A stretch of DNA of 64,000 nucleotides from Nitrososphaerota archaeon (GCA_028866895.1 JAGWHF010000003.1:1-64000), one strand, 5' to 3'; shown: positions 26,533 through 35,492, counted from the first letter of the stretch. Notes: generated from the letters alone by a model not told the origin. A program made the numbers and translations.

Positions 26533-26907
26533 ATGTCCGATGACGATTGGAGAAAGTCGCTTACGCCAGAACAGTACGAAATATGCAGGATGAAAGGAAC
26601 CGAGCCTCCCTTCACGGGAGCCTATTATGCTTGCAAGGACTTGGGAATTTACCGCTGCGTATGCTGCGGTGCCGAGCTTTTCAGCTCCGAGACAAAGTAT
26701 GATTCCCGTACGGGATGGCCCAGCTTCTGGGAGCCAATTGCAGGCAGCATAAAGAGCGAGACAGACTCCAGCTACGGAATGCTAAGGACCGAGGTGATGT
26801 GCAAAAAATGCGGTTCACATCTGGGCCATGTCTTTGACGACGGCCCCAAGCCCACCGGCCTGCGATACTGCATCAATTCGGCATCCCTCAGGCTAGAGAA
26901 GAGATAG
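26533..26907 (+). CDS. msrB: peptide-methionine (R)-S-oxide reductase MsrB
   Basis: A 124-residue methionine sulfoxide reductase that repairs the R epimer of methionine sulfoxide in proteins. Zinc-binding cysteines are C42/C45 ([10 protein letters not shown]) and C90/C93 ([14 protein letters not shown]). The catalytic cysteine is C113 in [12 protein letters not shown]. The signatures [15 protein letters not shown] and [10 protein letters not shown] are intact, and the length is normal for a single-domain MsrB. No msrA is nearby. It is monocistronic and fits the other oxidative-defence genes in the window (ergothioneine synthesis, flavin reductase). Confidence 0.95.
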   Translation: MSDDDWRKSLTPEQYEICRMKGTEPPFTGAYYACKDLGIYRCVCCGAELFSSETKYDSRTGWPSFWEPIAGSIKSETDSSYGMLRTEVMCKKCGSHLGHVFDDGPKPTGLRYCINSASLRLEKR

Positions 26908-26947
26908 GCGCCTCTCGGTTATACCAAAATGACCTTGTTCTTAATAG

Positions 26948-26964
26948 TACCGTATGGTACGGTA
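26948..26964. promoter_or_regulatory. perfect palindrome between TATA box and start of the mini zinc-finger gene
   Basis: TACCGTA-TGG-TACGGTA, seven-base arms with a three-base spacer. It lies just downstream of a TATA-like TTCTTAATAG (about 26937-26946) and four bases before the ATG at 26969. That covers the expected transcription start, the classic place for a repressor operator. The same arm (TACCGTA) occurs in another palindrome at 14152-14166. Confidence 0.5.
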
Positions 26965-26968
26965 TATC

Positions 26969-27076
26969 ATGCTAAATTGCGAATTCTGCCCAAGGCAGTT
27001 CCTTGAGACTGCAAACGGGCTTGTAGAGAAGACATTCCACGAGGTTCTACACGACCCAGAGATGGTAAACAACTAG
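26969..27076 (+). CDS. mini zinc-finger protein (35 aa)
   Basis: A very short gene, MLNCEFCPRQFLETANGLVE then KTFHEVLHDPEMVNN. C4 and C7 form a CxxC knuckle and two histidines (HEVLH) follow after 17 residues (C-x2-C-x17-H-x3-H), a stretched C2H2 arrangement. A TATA-like TTCTTAATAG stands about 26 bp upstream of the ATG, and a perfect palindrome fills the space between. Short single-finger proteins of this kind are frequent in Thaumarchaeota. It may be autoregulated through the palindrome (inference). Confidence 0.55.
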   Translation: MLNCEFCPRQFLETANGLVEKTFHEVLHDPEMVNN

Positions 27077-27240
27077 CTCTGAATATTTTGTGCCGGGATC
27101 CCTCCGGAACGCGGTGCCGCACTGGATGCACCCCTCCACCCCAGAAAATCAGACCTCCCCAGTCAAGGACACCTGCGAGCACTGGCAGCCTCCCGAGCAA
27201 ACCCTAACTTTTTTATCCGCTATGTTTGTTGTAATTTAAA

Positions 27241-28644
27241 GTGAAGCAGACAAAACAGCGCGAGGCCAAGCGTCCAGCCAAAGACCCTGCCGCCGATGCG
27301 CTCAAGAAGATGAGCATGATTTCCGACGCCACAAAAAGTCTCGCCTCCGAGGTCAAGACTATGTCGAAAATTTTTGCCGAGAACCAGAAAATACTGATAT
27401 CACTTAAAACCATGATTGACGCCGTAAACTCCTCGCTTGACCAGATTCAGAAGAACTCCAGGCAGATGAGCGTCCTAGAGGAGGACACACAGAGGCTCTT
27501 CCACGGGATGAACCAGGTAAAGGCACACTCCAGTCTCATTGAGAAGATCAACGAGCAGATAAACCACCTCCAAGGACAGGTCACCAAGATTCACGAGAGG
27601 CAGGAGGAGATACCCGACGTAGGAAAGGTAATGCAGAGCATGGCTGACAACCTAGAATCCATCAGGAACAATACAAAGATGATAATGACCATCTCGGAGA
27701 AGACCGAGAAGATCCGGGAGGACATAAAGAACGTCTCCGAGAAGGCCGAGGCCCTTTCCGCGATTGCCCCACAGATAGACGAGGTGAAGAAGAGCACTGC
27801 CGAACTTTCAAGCAAGACGGATGCACTTCCAGGACTCCGCATGGAGATAGAAGAGGTGAAGAAGAGCACCAAGGCCATATCCGAACGGGCCGACAACATG
27901 CCCACTCTTGAGCAAAACATCGCAAGCCTGAGATCCGAGATAGGGAAGGTGGTCGCAAAGACGGAGCCGCTTGCTGGCCTTGACTCCCAGATAAGGGATG
28001 TAGGAAAGGAGATTGACTCGCTGCTAAAGAAGACCGAATCCCTTGAAACCCTTGGAAGCGACATCAGGAACATTAACGTTGAATTCGGAACCTTCCGCGA
28101 GAACGTCCTTGGCAAGACGGGAGAGATGGAGGAAAAGATGGCCGACTTTGCAGAGATGCTCAACAGAAACTCGGCCTCAATCTCCGAGTTCAACAAGACG
28201 ACTTATGAGATTTCCCAGCAGTTAAATGAGATCAAGGGCATCACCAACAAGACTTCGCAGGGCACGTCACGTGAGGTAATGGGACTGCTCCGCCTCTCAG
28301 AATTCCAGTCCAACATACGCATGAGGTCGGAGTCAAAGTACGGGACCCTCGAGGACATCTCAAAGATGGCAGACCAGACAGTCGACATGATAAACCTCTT
28401 CGACAGGTTGTCCGTCGAGACCGGGACGAAGATACACCTGCCGCAGGAGGTAAGGCAGTGGGCTATCTCCAAGATCCTAGACTGCGCAGACAGGTGGGAG
28501 ATAAGATTCACCGATGCCTTCAAAATCCTCACATCCGAGCTTGGCGCCGAGATCGTAAAGGAGTCTCTCAGGATGGAGCAGGTACGAGACCTGTTCGGCA
28601 TAAGGGCTGTCGACGAAGTTAGGCACGACCTTAACATCACCTAG
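27241..28644 (+). CDS. long coiled-coil protein with C-terminal helical domain
   Basis: 467 residues. From about residue 20 to 330 the sequence is repeated coiled coil, with a recurring unit of about 30-35 residues (EVKKSTAELSSKTDALPGLR, EVKKSTKAISERADNMPTLE, similar later). The last about 130 residues (GLLRLSEFQSNIRMRSESKY ... LPQEVRQWAISKILDCADRW) form a compact helical domain. It has no membrane helix, so it is cytoplasmic and rod-like. The start is GTG, 28 bp after a TATA box (TTTTTTAT, 27209-27216). I do not recognise a family; the architecture resembles cytoskeletal or chemoreceptor-like stalks. Confidence 0.75.
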   Translation: MKQTKQREAKRPAKDPAADALKKMSMISDATKSLASEVKTMSKIFAENQKILISLKTMIDAVNSSLDQIQKNSRQMSVLEEDTQRLFHGMNQVKAHSSLIEKINEQINHLQGQVTKIHERQEEIPDVGKVMQSMADNLESIRNNTKMIMTISEKTEKIREDIKNVSEKAEALSAIAPQIDEVKKSTAELSSKTDALPGLRMEIEEVKKSTKAISERADNMPTLEQNIASLRSEIGKVVAKTEPLAGLDSQIRDVGKEIDSLLKKTESLETLGSDIRNINVEFGTFRENVLGKTGEMEEKMADFAEMLNRNSASISEFNKTTYEISQQLNEIKGITNKTSQGTSREVMGLLRLSEFQSNIRMRSESKYGTLEDISKMADQTVDMINLFDRLSVETGTKIHLPQEVRQWAISKILDCADRWEIRFTDAFKILTSELGAEIVKESLRMEQVRDLFGIRAVDEVRHDLNIT

Positions 28645-28737
28645 AATCCCGGCTGCCCGAAATCCACATCCGGGTGCGATATCATTTCTCCTTGCCGCCT
28701 CAATAAAACACGCTATGGCAGTCACATGCAATGCAAG

Positions 28738-30765
28738 CTAGTTGTCTTCAACATCGTATGCGCGCAACCGCTCCCTCTTCCTCTTGAGGACCGCAAATAT
28801 CCCAATTATCACAGCCACCCAGATGCATCCAAAGAGCATGTTTGATATGCTCACGTACATGTACGGCGTGGCATCAAGCAGGTTGAACACCAAGGCCGTG
28901 GCCTCACCATGAACGTTGAGCATTCCAGCATGGAATGCCGCGCTGTCCCCTGAAGTAGTCGAGATCTTATCTACTGTCCCAAGCATGTACGACAGGTCGC
29001 GCTGCATCTTGCCAAAATCGGTCTCTTCCGTCGGGAATATCCAGACGGGGTTTCCCGACGCAGGAAGCAGCGTCTTGACAGCCTCAATCTCGTTGTGGAT
29101 CGACTGTGGATCGGAGGTTGCCTGAATGCGGCTTAGAAGGCCCCTTGCCTGATCAAGCGGGTAGATCGTCGTGCTGTACTCCTCAAACGCCATCACGACT
29201 CCCAACACTATGAGGCCCATTATCCCTCCCATTGCAAACTTGTAGTAGTTGTTTGCCATCCTCTGCGTACCCGACGGGACGGCCATATTTCTTGATTTGC
29301 CTTTCCTTGAGGCCGAATGCGATATGCTCAGGTATGCAATGTAGAAGAATCCCGTAGTCTGTATCCCAATTATCGGGGCAAAGAGAGGATTCTCCGAAAA
29401 TATCGCTATGAAAATGCCTACCACGCCGTAGACCCCAAAGAAGATCTCAAGAAGCGTGGTCTTTGTGAAGGGCAGCGCGTATGCCTTGTCCCTCCAGTCG
29501 TCCGTCTTGTTCACTATCCCAAACTTCGGGGTGCGCAGGAACTCGTTCTTCTTTCCAAAAAGCGCGTCAAATACCGCCACCGTATTGTTTACCGCCATTC
29601 CTGCGGAATAAAACACCATGTAAAAGTACGACAGCACCTTGGACCTCCAGCTGGCATGGTAGAGGTCCCGGATAATCATGATGTAAACAAATGGCCCCAT
29701 CGCAAGGTAGGCAAGCACTGTGATCGCCGGCAGGCCGCTAACTATGTAAAGGTTGATCTTAGATGCAAGCAGGACCGGCAGTATGAGGAACTGCATGAGC
29801 ATGAGTGGGAATGCGATGTGCCTAGTAAGCTGCACAAACGCCTGAATCTTTGTCTCTATCGGTATCCTCTTTATGGCCACATCCCCGAGAAGCTTTATCG
29901 CACACTGGATGGACCCCTTGGCCCACCTGAACTGCTGCCTTTTTGCTGCATTCATCTGCACCGGCAGCTCGGCATCCACCACTATGTCCGGTATGAACAC
30001 GCACTTCCATCCCTTCATCTGGGCCCTATAGCTCAAGTCCAGGTCCTCTACGAGAGTGGCCGTATGCCATCCCCCCGAGTCCTCGATGCACTCCCTCCGC
30101 CACACCCCCGCCGTACCATTGAAGTTCATGAAGAGATGCGAGTTGCTCTTTGCCTTCTGCTCAATAAGAAAGTGGAAATCCAAGCTCAGGGCCTGGGCCA
30201 TCGTCAGGGCCGAATATCTCTCGTTGACGTGCCCCCACCTACACTGCACCAGCCCTATCTCGGGCTTGCAAAAGTATGAGAGCGCCTTCCTCATGAACCA
30301 GGCAGGAGGTATGAAATCAGCGTCAAATATTGCCACAAACTCCCCCTTGGCAAACCTCATGGCGTTCCTCAGCGCCCCCGCCTTGTACCCCTTCCTGTCC
30401 GTTCGCGTAACGTGCATTATGTCAAAGCCCTTCTTCTTGTAGTCGTTTACAAGGCCCTCAAGGATCTCATAGGTATCGTCGTCCGAGTCGTCCAGTACCT
30501 GTATACACATCTTCTCCTTCGGGTAGTCCTGCGCACAGACCGCATTTACCAGCCGCGCCGCCACATACTTTTCATTATAGATTGGAAGCTGGATTGTAAC
30601 AGTCGGCACCTCCTTGAGTTCGACCGATTTTGTCTTCTTTTTCTGGCGCGCCAGAAAGACAAGGTAGTAGAAATTACAAGTGTAGAGAGTAATGACAAGC
30701 GCCGTACCGATGAAAAGATTCCACAAAAACTCCGTCAGCGGGGTCGGCACTGTGTGCGTCAGCAT
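28738..30765 (-). CDS. membrane family-2 glycosyltransferase, cellulose-synthase-like
   Basis: A 675-residue processive-type GT2. It has an N-terminal helix (about 10-35), then the catalytic domain with TIQLPIYNEKYVAARLV, DDSDDD, the DAD motif (FVAIFDADFIPP), EDLDLSYR and the acceptor motif QQFRW. At least six transmembrane helices follow (from about residue 310). It lacks a PilZ domain, so c-di-GMP control is unlikely. The C-terminal extension (about 545-640, a periplasmic-like loop between two helices) is unusual for the family. It probably polymerises a surface or exopolysaccharide; the sugar is unknown. A TATA element (GGCTATAAGG) sits about 28 bp upstream. It is monocistronic. Confidence 0.88.
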   Translation of the reverse strand: MLTHTVPTPLTEFLWNLFIGTALVITLYTCNFYYLVFLARQKKKTKSVELKEVPTVTIQLPIYNEKYVAARLVNAVCAQDYPKEKMCIQVLDDSDDDTYEILEGLVNDYKKKGFDIMHVTRTDRKGYKAGALRNAMRFAKGEFVAIFDADFIPPAWFMRKALSYFCKPEIGLVQCRWGHVNERYSALTMAQALSLDFHFLIEQKAKSNSHLFMNFNGTAGVWRRECIEDSGGWHTATLVEDLDLSYRAQMKGWKCVFIPDIVVDAELPVQMNAAKRQQFRWAKGSIQCAIKLLGDVAIKRIPIETKIQAFVQLTRHIAFPLMLMQFLILPVLLASKINLYIVSGLPAITVLAYLAMGPFVYIMIIRDLYHASWRSKVLSYFYMVFYSAGMAVNNTVAVFDALFGKKNEFLRTPKFGIVNKTDDWRDKAYALPFTKTTLLEIFFGVYGVVGIFIAIFSENPLFAPIIGIQTTGFFYIAYLSISHSASRKGKSRNMAVPSGTQRMANNYYKFAMGGIMGLIVLGVVMAFEEYSTTIYPLDQARGLLSRIQATSDPQSIHNEIEAVKTLLPASGNPVWIFPTEETDFGKMQRDLSYMLGTVDKISTTSGDSAAFHAGMLNVHGEATALVFNLLDATPYMYVSISNMLFGCIWVAVIIGIFAVLKRKRERLRAYDVEDN

Positions 30766-30814
30766 CGGAGTCTTTCAACTCACGATTCCTTATAGCCCTA
30801 CCGCTGGTGCGCCT

Positions 30815-31771
30815 CTAGCCTCTCTTTGAGATCTTTATGGCTTGGACGGGGCAGACATTCTCGCAGGACAGGCAGAATATGCAGTCCACCTCCCTTGCCA
30901 TCAGCGGCTTCTTCTCAGAGGACGGGTTCCCCTGAAACTCCATCCACTCGTAAACCTTTACCGGGCAGGCATCAATACAGGCACCGTCGCCGACGCATAT
31001 GTCGAAATCAACAGAAACGAACTCGCCCCATATTCCGAGCACCTCGTTTCCCTTGCGCGGGCCAAATACCTTAATTTTGCCTCCGCTTGACGGCGCGGTG
31101 AACGTCTCGGTAACCTTTAGCTTCTTCTTGAACTCGACGTCTATAGGACCAGGTTTTGCTCCCGTGGGCGTCTCCACTTCAGCAGGCGCCGCAGCCTCCT
31201 GTCCCGGCGGCGGAGCAACCGGCTTTGGCTTTGGCTTTGCGTTTGGAACTATCTGGGCAAGCGGCGTCATCTCCTCAAGCTCCTTGAGAGCCACCTCCGG
31301 AGCCAACTGCTTGGCTTTGACAATGTGTTCAACCATCCTGTCCGCAAGGACGCTGTTTCTCATGATGGTATCAATTATCATCTTGGCGTTGGCATCTGCC
31401 TTCTTCCGGTAGTCCTTCACCCAGAGACCATCCCCATATTTTTCTACCGGATAAATCTGATAAATCATATCAACCACCTCTCCCGTCACTATCTCGACCT
31501 GGACCTCAAGTTCTATCTGCCGGTAACCCCTGTCGTCAGGGTCCGGAGTAGTCTCCTCTTTCCACCTGTACGTGGCATATATCCTGTCTGCGAACTGGTC
31601 CATGACAAACACCTTCTTGAACCCGCTCACTATGGAATCAATCTCATACTTGTCCTCCAGTTTTACAGGCAGGCGGTAAAGGCCCAGCTTGTAACTGTGC
31701 AATGGATAGATGCCCCTCTTCGTAGTCCCCGACTGGACCGTGTAGACCTTGTCCTTAAGAAGGAGAGACAT
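30815..31771 (-). CDS. ferredoxin fused to a large N-terminal domain
   Basis: 318 residues. Residues about 1-175 form an uncharacterised alpha/beta domain. A Pro/Ala/Lys linker (about 176-210) leads to a C-terminal dicluster ferredoxin of the Sulfolobus/Thermoplasma type. Cluster II has C297, C300, C303, C307 (CIFCLSCENVCP). Cluster I reads CVGDGACIDACP, with C259, C265, C269 and Asp262 in place of the second cysteine, as in ferredoxins that hold a 3Fe-4S cluster there. It should carry electrons, perhaps for the 2-oxoacid oxidoreductase. The N-terminal domain may dock a partner. A TATA (GTTTTTAAAC) lies about 26 bp upstream. Confidence 0.85.
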   Translation of the reverse strand: MSLLLKDKVYTVQSGTTKRGIYPLHSYKLGLYRLPVKLEDKYEIDSIVSGFKKVFVMDQFADRIYATYRWKEETTPDPDDRGYRQIELEVQVEIVTGEVVDMIYQIYPVEKYGDGLWVKDYRKKADANAKMIIDTIMRNSVLADRMVEHIVKAKQLAPEVALKELEEMTPLAQIVPNAKPKPKPVAPPPGQEAAAPAEVETPTGAKPGPIDVEFKKKLKVTETFTAPSSGGKIKVFGPRKGNEVLGIWGEFVSVDFDICVGDGACIDACPVKVYEWMEFQGNPSSEKKPLMAREVDCIFCLSCENVCPVQAIKISKRG

Positions 31772-31807
31772 GCTGTAAGTAGGTCGAAAAGTGTTTAAAA
31801 ACCCTTC

Positions 31808-32140
31808 CTAATAATCGGGGCACGTTTCCTGCCGGATCTTCCTGTATCTCTCCTCCATCTCCGTCGCGTATGCCAGAACGGCCTCAAACGGGTACTTGCC
31901 CTTTGGAAAGAACCACCTGATCCCAACCCGGTGGCCTATCCCATCCATGTCGTAAATCATGCCGCGCTCCGATCTCACGTGATACTTCTCATCAACAGAT
32001 GTCTCCTGCACGGTGAGACCGCGCTTTGTGCTGTCTTCCATGATGAGATCTGTCCCGCCGTCCCTAATTGAGTAAAATATTCCCTTCTTGAGAACCGGAA
32101 GTTCCTGCCCTTCTCCGTTATTTCTCGATTGGGTTTCCAA
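31808..32140 (-). CDS. hypothetical protein (110 aa), coupled to the rhodanese gene
   Basis: A soluble, mostly beta protein (LPVLKKGIFYSIRDGGTDLI, KYHVRSERGMIYDMDGIGHR, IRWFFPKGKYPFEAVLAYAT) with a charged helical C terminus. Its start lies 23 bases inside the 3' end of the upstream rhodanese gene, so the two are transcribed together. A regulatory or partner role for the sulfurtransferase is possible. I do not recognise the family; the single Cys near the end (ETCPDY) is not in a known motif. Confidence 0.65.
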   Translation of the reverse strand: METQSRNNGEGQELPVLKKGIFYSIRDGGTDLIMEDSTKRGLTVQETSVDEKYHVRSERGMIYDMDGIGHRVGIRWFFPKGKYPFEAVLAYATEMEERYRKIRQETCPDY

Positions 32141-32963
32141 TCATATTACCCCATTCAGTCCAAGACCCGTCATAGTTCCTCACCTGAGGATATCCGAGCA
32201 GGTACTTTAGGACAAACCAGCTGTGTGATGATCTCTCGCCAATCCTGCAGTAGCAAATTACGTCCTTGTCCGGCGTTACACCCTTGCCCTCATAGTTTTT
32301 CCGCAATTCCTCGACTGCCTTGAAGGTACCGTCAGAATCATTCACTGCCGTGGCCCAAGGAATGTTTTTGGCACCCGGAATATGGCCTCCACGCTGCGCA
32401 TGTTCCATGGGGTACTCTGGAGGGGCAGTAATCTCACCCGAGAATTCTTTCTGGGATCGCACGTCAACCAAGACCGTGTCTTTTTTGTCAAGCGCCCTCC
32501 TCACGTCAAACAGGTAGGCCCTCATGCCCTCGTTTGGAGGTTTTGAGGCATAATTCGTCCTCGGAACCTGTGGTTCATCTTTTGAGTATGGCCTTTTCTC
32601 CATCTCCCATTTCTTCCTGCCGCCGTTCATTATCCTGACCTTCTCGTGGCCGTAGTACTTGAATATCCAGAAGACAAAAGCAGCAAACCAGTTGTTAAAA
32701 TCACCGTAAAGAACTACCTCGGACTCGGGAGCGATCCCGTTCCGAGACATCAGTTCCTCAAACTGCGTCTTGCTCACAATGTCCCGCGTTAAGGGATCGT
32801 TAATGTCCCGCTTCCACCAGATGAGTGTGGCGTTCTGTATGTGCCCCTCTCTGTAGGCATTTTCCGGGTCATAATCCACCTCTACAATCTTCTGGGAGTT
32901 GCTTCCGAGATGTTTTGCAACGGTCTCTGTATCAATCAGGACCTCTGGATGTGCATAGGTCAT
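32118..32963 (-). CDS. thiosulfate sulfurtransferase (rhodanese, two-domain)
   Basis: A 281-residue tandem rhodanese. The N-terminal inactive domain (EVLIDTETVAKHLGSNSQKI, DPENAYREGHIQNATLIWW) is followed by a catalytic one (VLVDVRSQKEFSGE, HIPGAKNIPW) whose active-site loop is ICYCRIGERSSHSW, with the persulfide-carrying Cys in CRIGERS. Such enzymes transfer sulfur from thiosulfate to cyanide or thiol acceptors. The start is MTYAHPEV at 32963, about 30 bp from a TATA-like AATATTAAG; a longer frame to 33008 would place the promoter inside the gene. Confidence 0.92.
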   Translation of the reverse strand: MTYAHPEVLIDTETVAKHLGSNSQKIVEVDYDPENAYREGHIQNATLIWWKRDINDPLTRDIVSKTQFEELMSRNGIAPESEVVLYGDFNNWFAAFVFWIFKYYGHEKVRIMNGGRKKWEMEKRPYSKDEPQVPRTNYASKPPNEGMRAYLFDVRRALDKKDTVLVDVRSQKEFSGEITAPPEYPMEHAQRGGHIPGAKNIPWATAVNDSDGTFKAVEELRKNYEGKGVTPDKDVICYCRIGERSSHSWFVLKYLLGYPQVRNYDGSWTEWGNMIGNPIEK

Positions 32964-33048
32964 TTCCGCAATATGGATAATCCCTGCGGTTCTTAATATT
33001 TTTTGCACATCATATCCTTTTTAAGCGAATTTGGATTAGCAACCTTGT

Positions 33049-33873
33049 TTGCAACTAAACAGCGTGGCAGTAGTAAGCAAGGTCGGCTCAAGGGAGGCCG
33101 AGGAGGCAGCAAGGAAGGTGGCAAGAAAGCTGCTTGCTAAGAAGGCCATGGTCTACACCGTATCGCCGGTGGAGGTTGAGGGGGCAAGAAAGGTATTGGA
33201 CCTTGAGGAGCTCGAGGCCGAGAATCTTGACCTCACCATTACTCTCGGGGGAGACGGCACCACACTTCGCACCTTCCGCTACCTTCAGAACGAGACGCCC
33301 AACCTTGCAATCAACGTTGGCGGAAACAGGGGCATCCTCTCCGAGATAACCCTCCCCGAGATAGACACCGCGATAGAACAGATACTCTCCGACAACATCT
33401 TCCTTGACAAGAGGACCCGTGTGATCGCATCATGCGGAGGTCAGGAGTTCCCTCCCGCGCTAAACGAGATTTACGTCAACAGGCAGAACCTCACCAAGAC
33501 CTCGCTCTTTGAGATCAGGTTCCAGAATGATACCGTGACCCAGAGGATGGACGGGGTAATCATTGCCACGCCCAGCGGCTCGACAGGCCACTCTTATTCT
33601 CTTGGCGGCCCCATCCTCCATGAGAGTCTTGACGTACTGATCATCACCCCCGTTGCCCCCGTCAACAAGCTCCCGTCCATAGTGGTGCCTGATGAGAAGA
33701 TCGAGGTGATAAGCAACCACGACTCGAACATAATCATGGATGCCCAGGTCATCAAGACTGCGAGTGTTGACGAGGTGATAACTATAAGGAAATACAAAAG
33801 ACAGGCCGTATTTGTGAGGTTGAAAAAACGCGGCTTAAGACAGATGAGCAAGCTTGGCTTCCAAGGTCCTTGA
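33049..33873 (+). CDS. nadK: NAD kinase
   Basis: A 274-residue ATP (or polyphosphate)-NAD kinase that makes NADP. The diagnostic GGDGT is at residues 67-71 (ITLGGDGTTLRTFRYL). It is followed by NVGGNRGILSEI, the substrate loop NEIYV and the glycine-rich TPSGSTGHSYSLGGP with the conserved Pro/Ser. The start is TTG 33049. A TATA box (CCTTTTTAAG, about 33017-33026) lies 28 bp upstream, which makes this a leaderless TTG start. The stop overlaps the next gene (nob1) by 20 bases. Confidence 0.93.
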   Translation: MQLNSVAVVSKVGSREAEEAARKVARKLLAKKAMVYTVSPVEVEGARKVLDLEELEAENLDLTITLGGDGTTLRTFRYLQNETPNLAINVGGNRGILSEITLPEIDTAIEQILSDNIFLDKRTRVIASCGGQEFPPALNEIYVNRQNLTKTSLFEIRFQNDTVTQRMDGVIIATPSGSTGHSYSLGGPILHESLDVLIITPVAPVNKLPSIVVPDEKIEVISNHDSNIIMDAQVIKTASVDEVITIRKYKRQAVFVRLKKRGLRQMSKLGFQGP

Positions 33874-34330
33874 TGCAACCTCGTTTTATGCAGGCATCCC
33901 CTTCTCCTCACAGGAGATCGGGTACACCACACCGCTGGTACTCGACGAGGTCATGCACATAAAGAGATCCCAGGGGGCCGTAGACATGCTTGTCGAGTCG
34001 GGAAGGCTGAAGGTCATAGAGCCGGAGCAGTCATTTACCGATTCCGTCCTCAAGATGGCCGGGAAGACCGGCGACCTCCAGCAGCTCTCAAGGGAGGATG
34101 TATCCATAATTGCGTTGTGCCTCCAGCTTGGCGGCGAGCTTGTTACAGATGATTTTGCGATATCGAATGTGGCAAAGCACCTACACCTCAAGGTCCTCCC
34201 GGTAATGACGGGGGGGGCTGCAAGAGTTCGATGGGTGCATTTTTGCCCCGGCTGCGGCAAGAGATTCTCAAAGATATCACTTTGCCCGATCTGCGGAAGC
34301 AAGCTATTTCGAAAACGGCTCAGGGCATAA
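33854..34330 (+). CDS. nob1: PIN-domain rRNA maturation endonuclease Nob1
   Basis: 158 residues: an N-terminal PIN domain (VLDATSFYAGIPFSSQ, EDVSIIALCLQLGGELVTDD with the catalytic acidic residues) and a C-terminal zinc ribbon (HFCPGCGKRF ... SLCPICGSKLFRK, four cysteines). Nob1 cleaves pre-16S rRNA at the 3' end of the mature small-subunit rRNA. It begins with TTG inside the nadK 3' end, so the two are translationally coupled. Confidence 0.9.
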   Translation: MASKVLDATSFYAGIPFSSQEIGYTTPLVLDEVMHIKRSQGAVDMLVESGRLKVIEPEQSFTDSVLKMAGKTGDLQQLSREDVSIIALCLQLGGELVTDDFAISNVAKHLHLKVLPVMTGGAARVRWVHFCPGCGKRFSKISLCPICGSKLFRKRLRA

Positions 34331-34351
34331 GCTCCCGCCTACCCCTGCGTT

Positions 34352-35038
34352 TCAAATATCATGCAGTGTTTTCTGGCCTGCAACTTTGGAATTCTTCCCC
34401 TCGGCGTCCAGCAGATTCCTTATCTTCTGGGCCCGCGACTCCCCCATCCCCTCAATCTTTGATAGCTCCACGGCCGACGCGTTTAGAGAGTTTCCTGTCG
34501 AACCAAATTTTTCAAGCATTCTTGTAGCAAGCTTCTCTCCCACACCTGGAAGGCTGCAGAGCACCGAGAGCTGCTGCCTTCGCAGGTCTCCCGACTTTCT
34601 TATCTTCTTGAGGAAGGGTCCCTTTGTCTTTCCCTGCCTTGCACACATCGCCACAAGCATTTTTGCCGTGTTTGATGCGTTCGGGGTGGGAACCACCGGT
34701 ATCTTAAAGTCCAGCACTACAGATGAAACAGCCCCATAAAAGACGAGCGGGTTTTCGGTTATCCTTGCTATCTCGTCAATGTTACCTTCGATAATTATTG
34801 CGGGGTGTTCAAAGTGCTCCCGTAGCCTGTTGCACTGGTCAAAAAGGCGCCCGTCAAAGACCGACGAGATAAAGTCGTGAACGCTCTTTCTTTCCACCAC
34901 CGTCTCCGATGCCACTATATAGTCTCCCACCGGAAGATTGGTCATCTCTACCTTCACGCCGACCTCCCTCAATAGATCCGGTATCCCGCTCTTTCTCTCG
35001 CGCTCGTCGATTACCATCCTCAAGTCCTCTATCTTCAT
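34352..35038 (-). CDS. XPF/ERCC4-type nuclease with HhH domain (Hef/XPF-like)
   Basis: 228 residues with the ERCC4 nuclease core, GDYIVASETVVERKSVHDF (the V/I-ERK-x3-D active site, after the DER of MVIDERERKSG). A C-terminal double helix-hairpin-helix follows (SLPGVGEKLATRMLEKFGST, IEGMGESRAQKIRNLLDAEG). It lacks the N-terminal helicase of Hef, as in other short archaeal XPF proteins that work with PCNA on branched or flap DNA. A TATA (GGATAAATTAG) lies about 27 bp upstream of the ATG. It is convergent with nob1. Confidence 0.92.
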   Translation of the reverse strand: MKIEDLRMVIDERERKSGIPDLLREVGVKVEMTNLPVGDYIVASETVVERKSVHDFISSVFDGRLFDQCNRLREHFEHPAIIIEGNIDEIARITENPLVFYGAVSSVVLDFKIPVVPTPNASNTAKMLVAMCARQGKTKGPFLKKIRKSGDLRRQQLSVLCSLPGVGEKLATRMLEKFGSTGNSLNASAVELSKIEGMGESRAQKIRNLLDAEGKNSKVAGQKTLHDI

Positions 35039-35105
35039 AGAACGAATGATGTCCTATCACTAATTTATCCTCATCTCGGAACGTAAAATCAGAGGTTCCG
35101 CCCAG

Positions 35106-35492
35106 TTACTTGGTGTCAGGCTTCTGTCCTGAAGGAGCCGGAGGACCGCGTAACATCTCGCGTATCTTCGTCTCGGCCTCCTTGAGATTTTCCTTGAGTC
35201 TTGCCTCCTGCTTTGCCAACACCGTAAGTCGTGTGTTTGCAAGCTCCTTCCTCTCCTCAAGTTCCGCGATTAGCGCCCCCTTGTCTGATTTCACCAGTAT
35301 GGATCCTGCAGCCTTGTATACCGCGTCACCATCTCCTGCCTTCTTAAGCGCCTCAAGGGCCCTGTCCGTCTCCAGTTGTTCCGTCTCAAGATGTTGTTTT
35401 TGGACCATGATTGACTGGAGGTTCTGCTGGAGTTGCTGCATCCTGCCCACCTGCTCCTGCAACCATGGAGGAATCTGTTCCCCAGACGACAT
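35106..35492 (-). CDS. pfdB: prefoldin beta subunit
   Basis: A 128-residue prefoldin beta: two long coiled-coil helices (IPPWLQEQVGRMQQLQQNLQ and LIAELEERKELANTRLTVLA) flanking a beta hairpin (VYKAAGSILVKSD). The first and last segments are normal for the family; the C-terminal tail (PPAPSGQKPDTK) is extra. It would assemble with prefoldin alpha, encoded elsewhere, into the hexameric chaperone that hands proteins to the thermosome. It is the last gene of the exosome superoperon here, a well-known archaeal order. Confidence 0.94.
   Translation of the reverse strand: MSSGEQIPPWLQEQVGRMQQLQQNLQSIMVQKQHLETEQLETDRALEALKKAGDGDAVYKAAGSILVKSDKGALIAELEERKELANTRLTVLAKQEARLKENLKEAETKIREMLRGPPAPSGQKPDTK

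Noticed and set aside
29317-30279. 320-codon plus-strand frame inside the glycosyltransferase gene
   Set aside because: It is the antisense shadow of a clear GT2 gene and its translation has no protein-like features.
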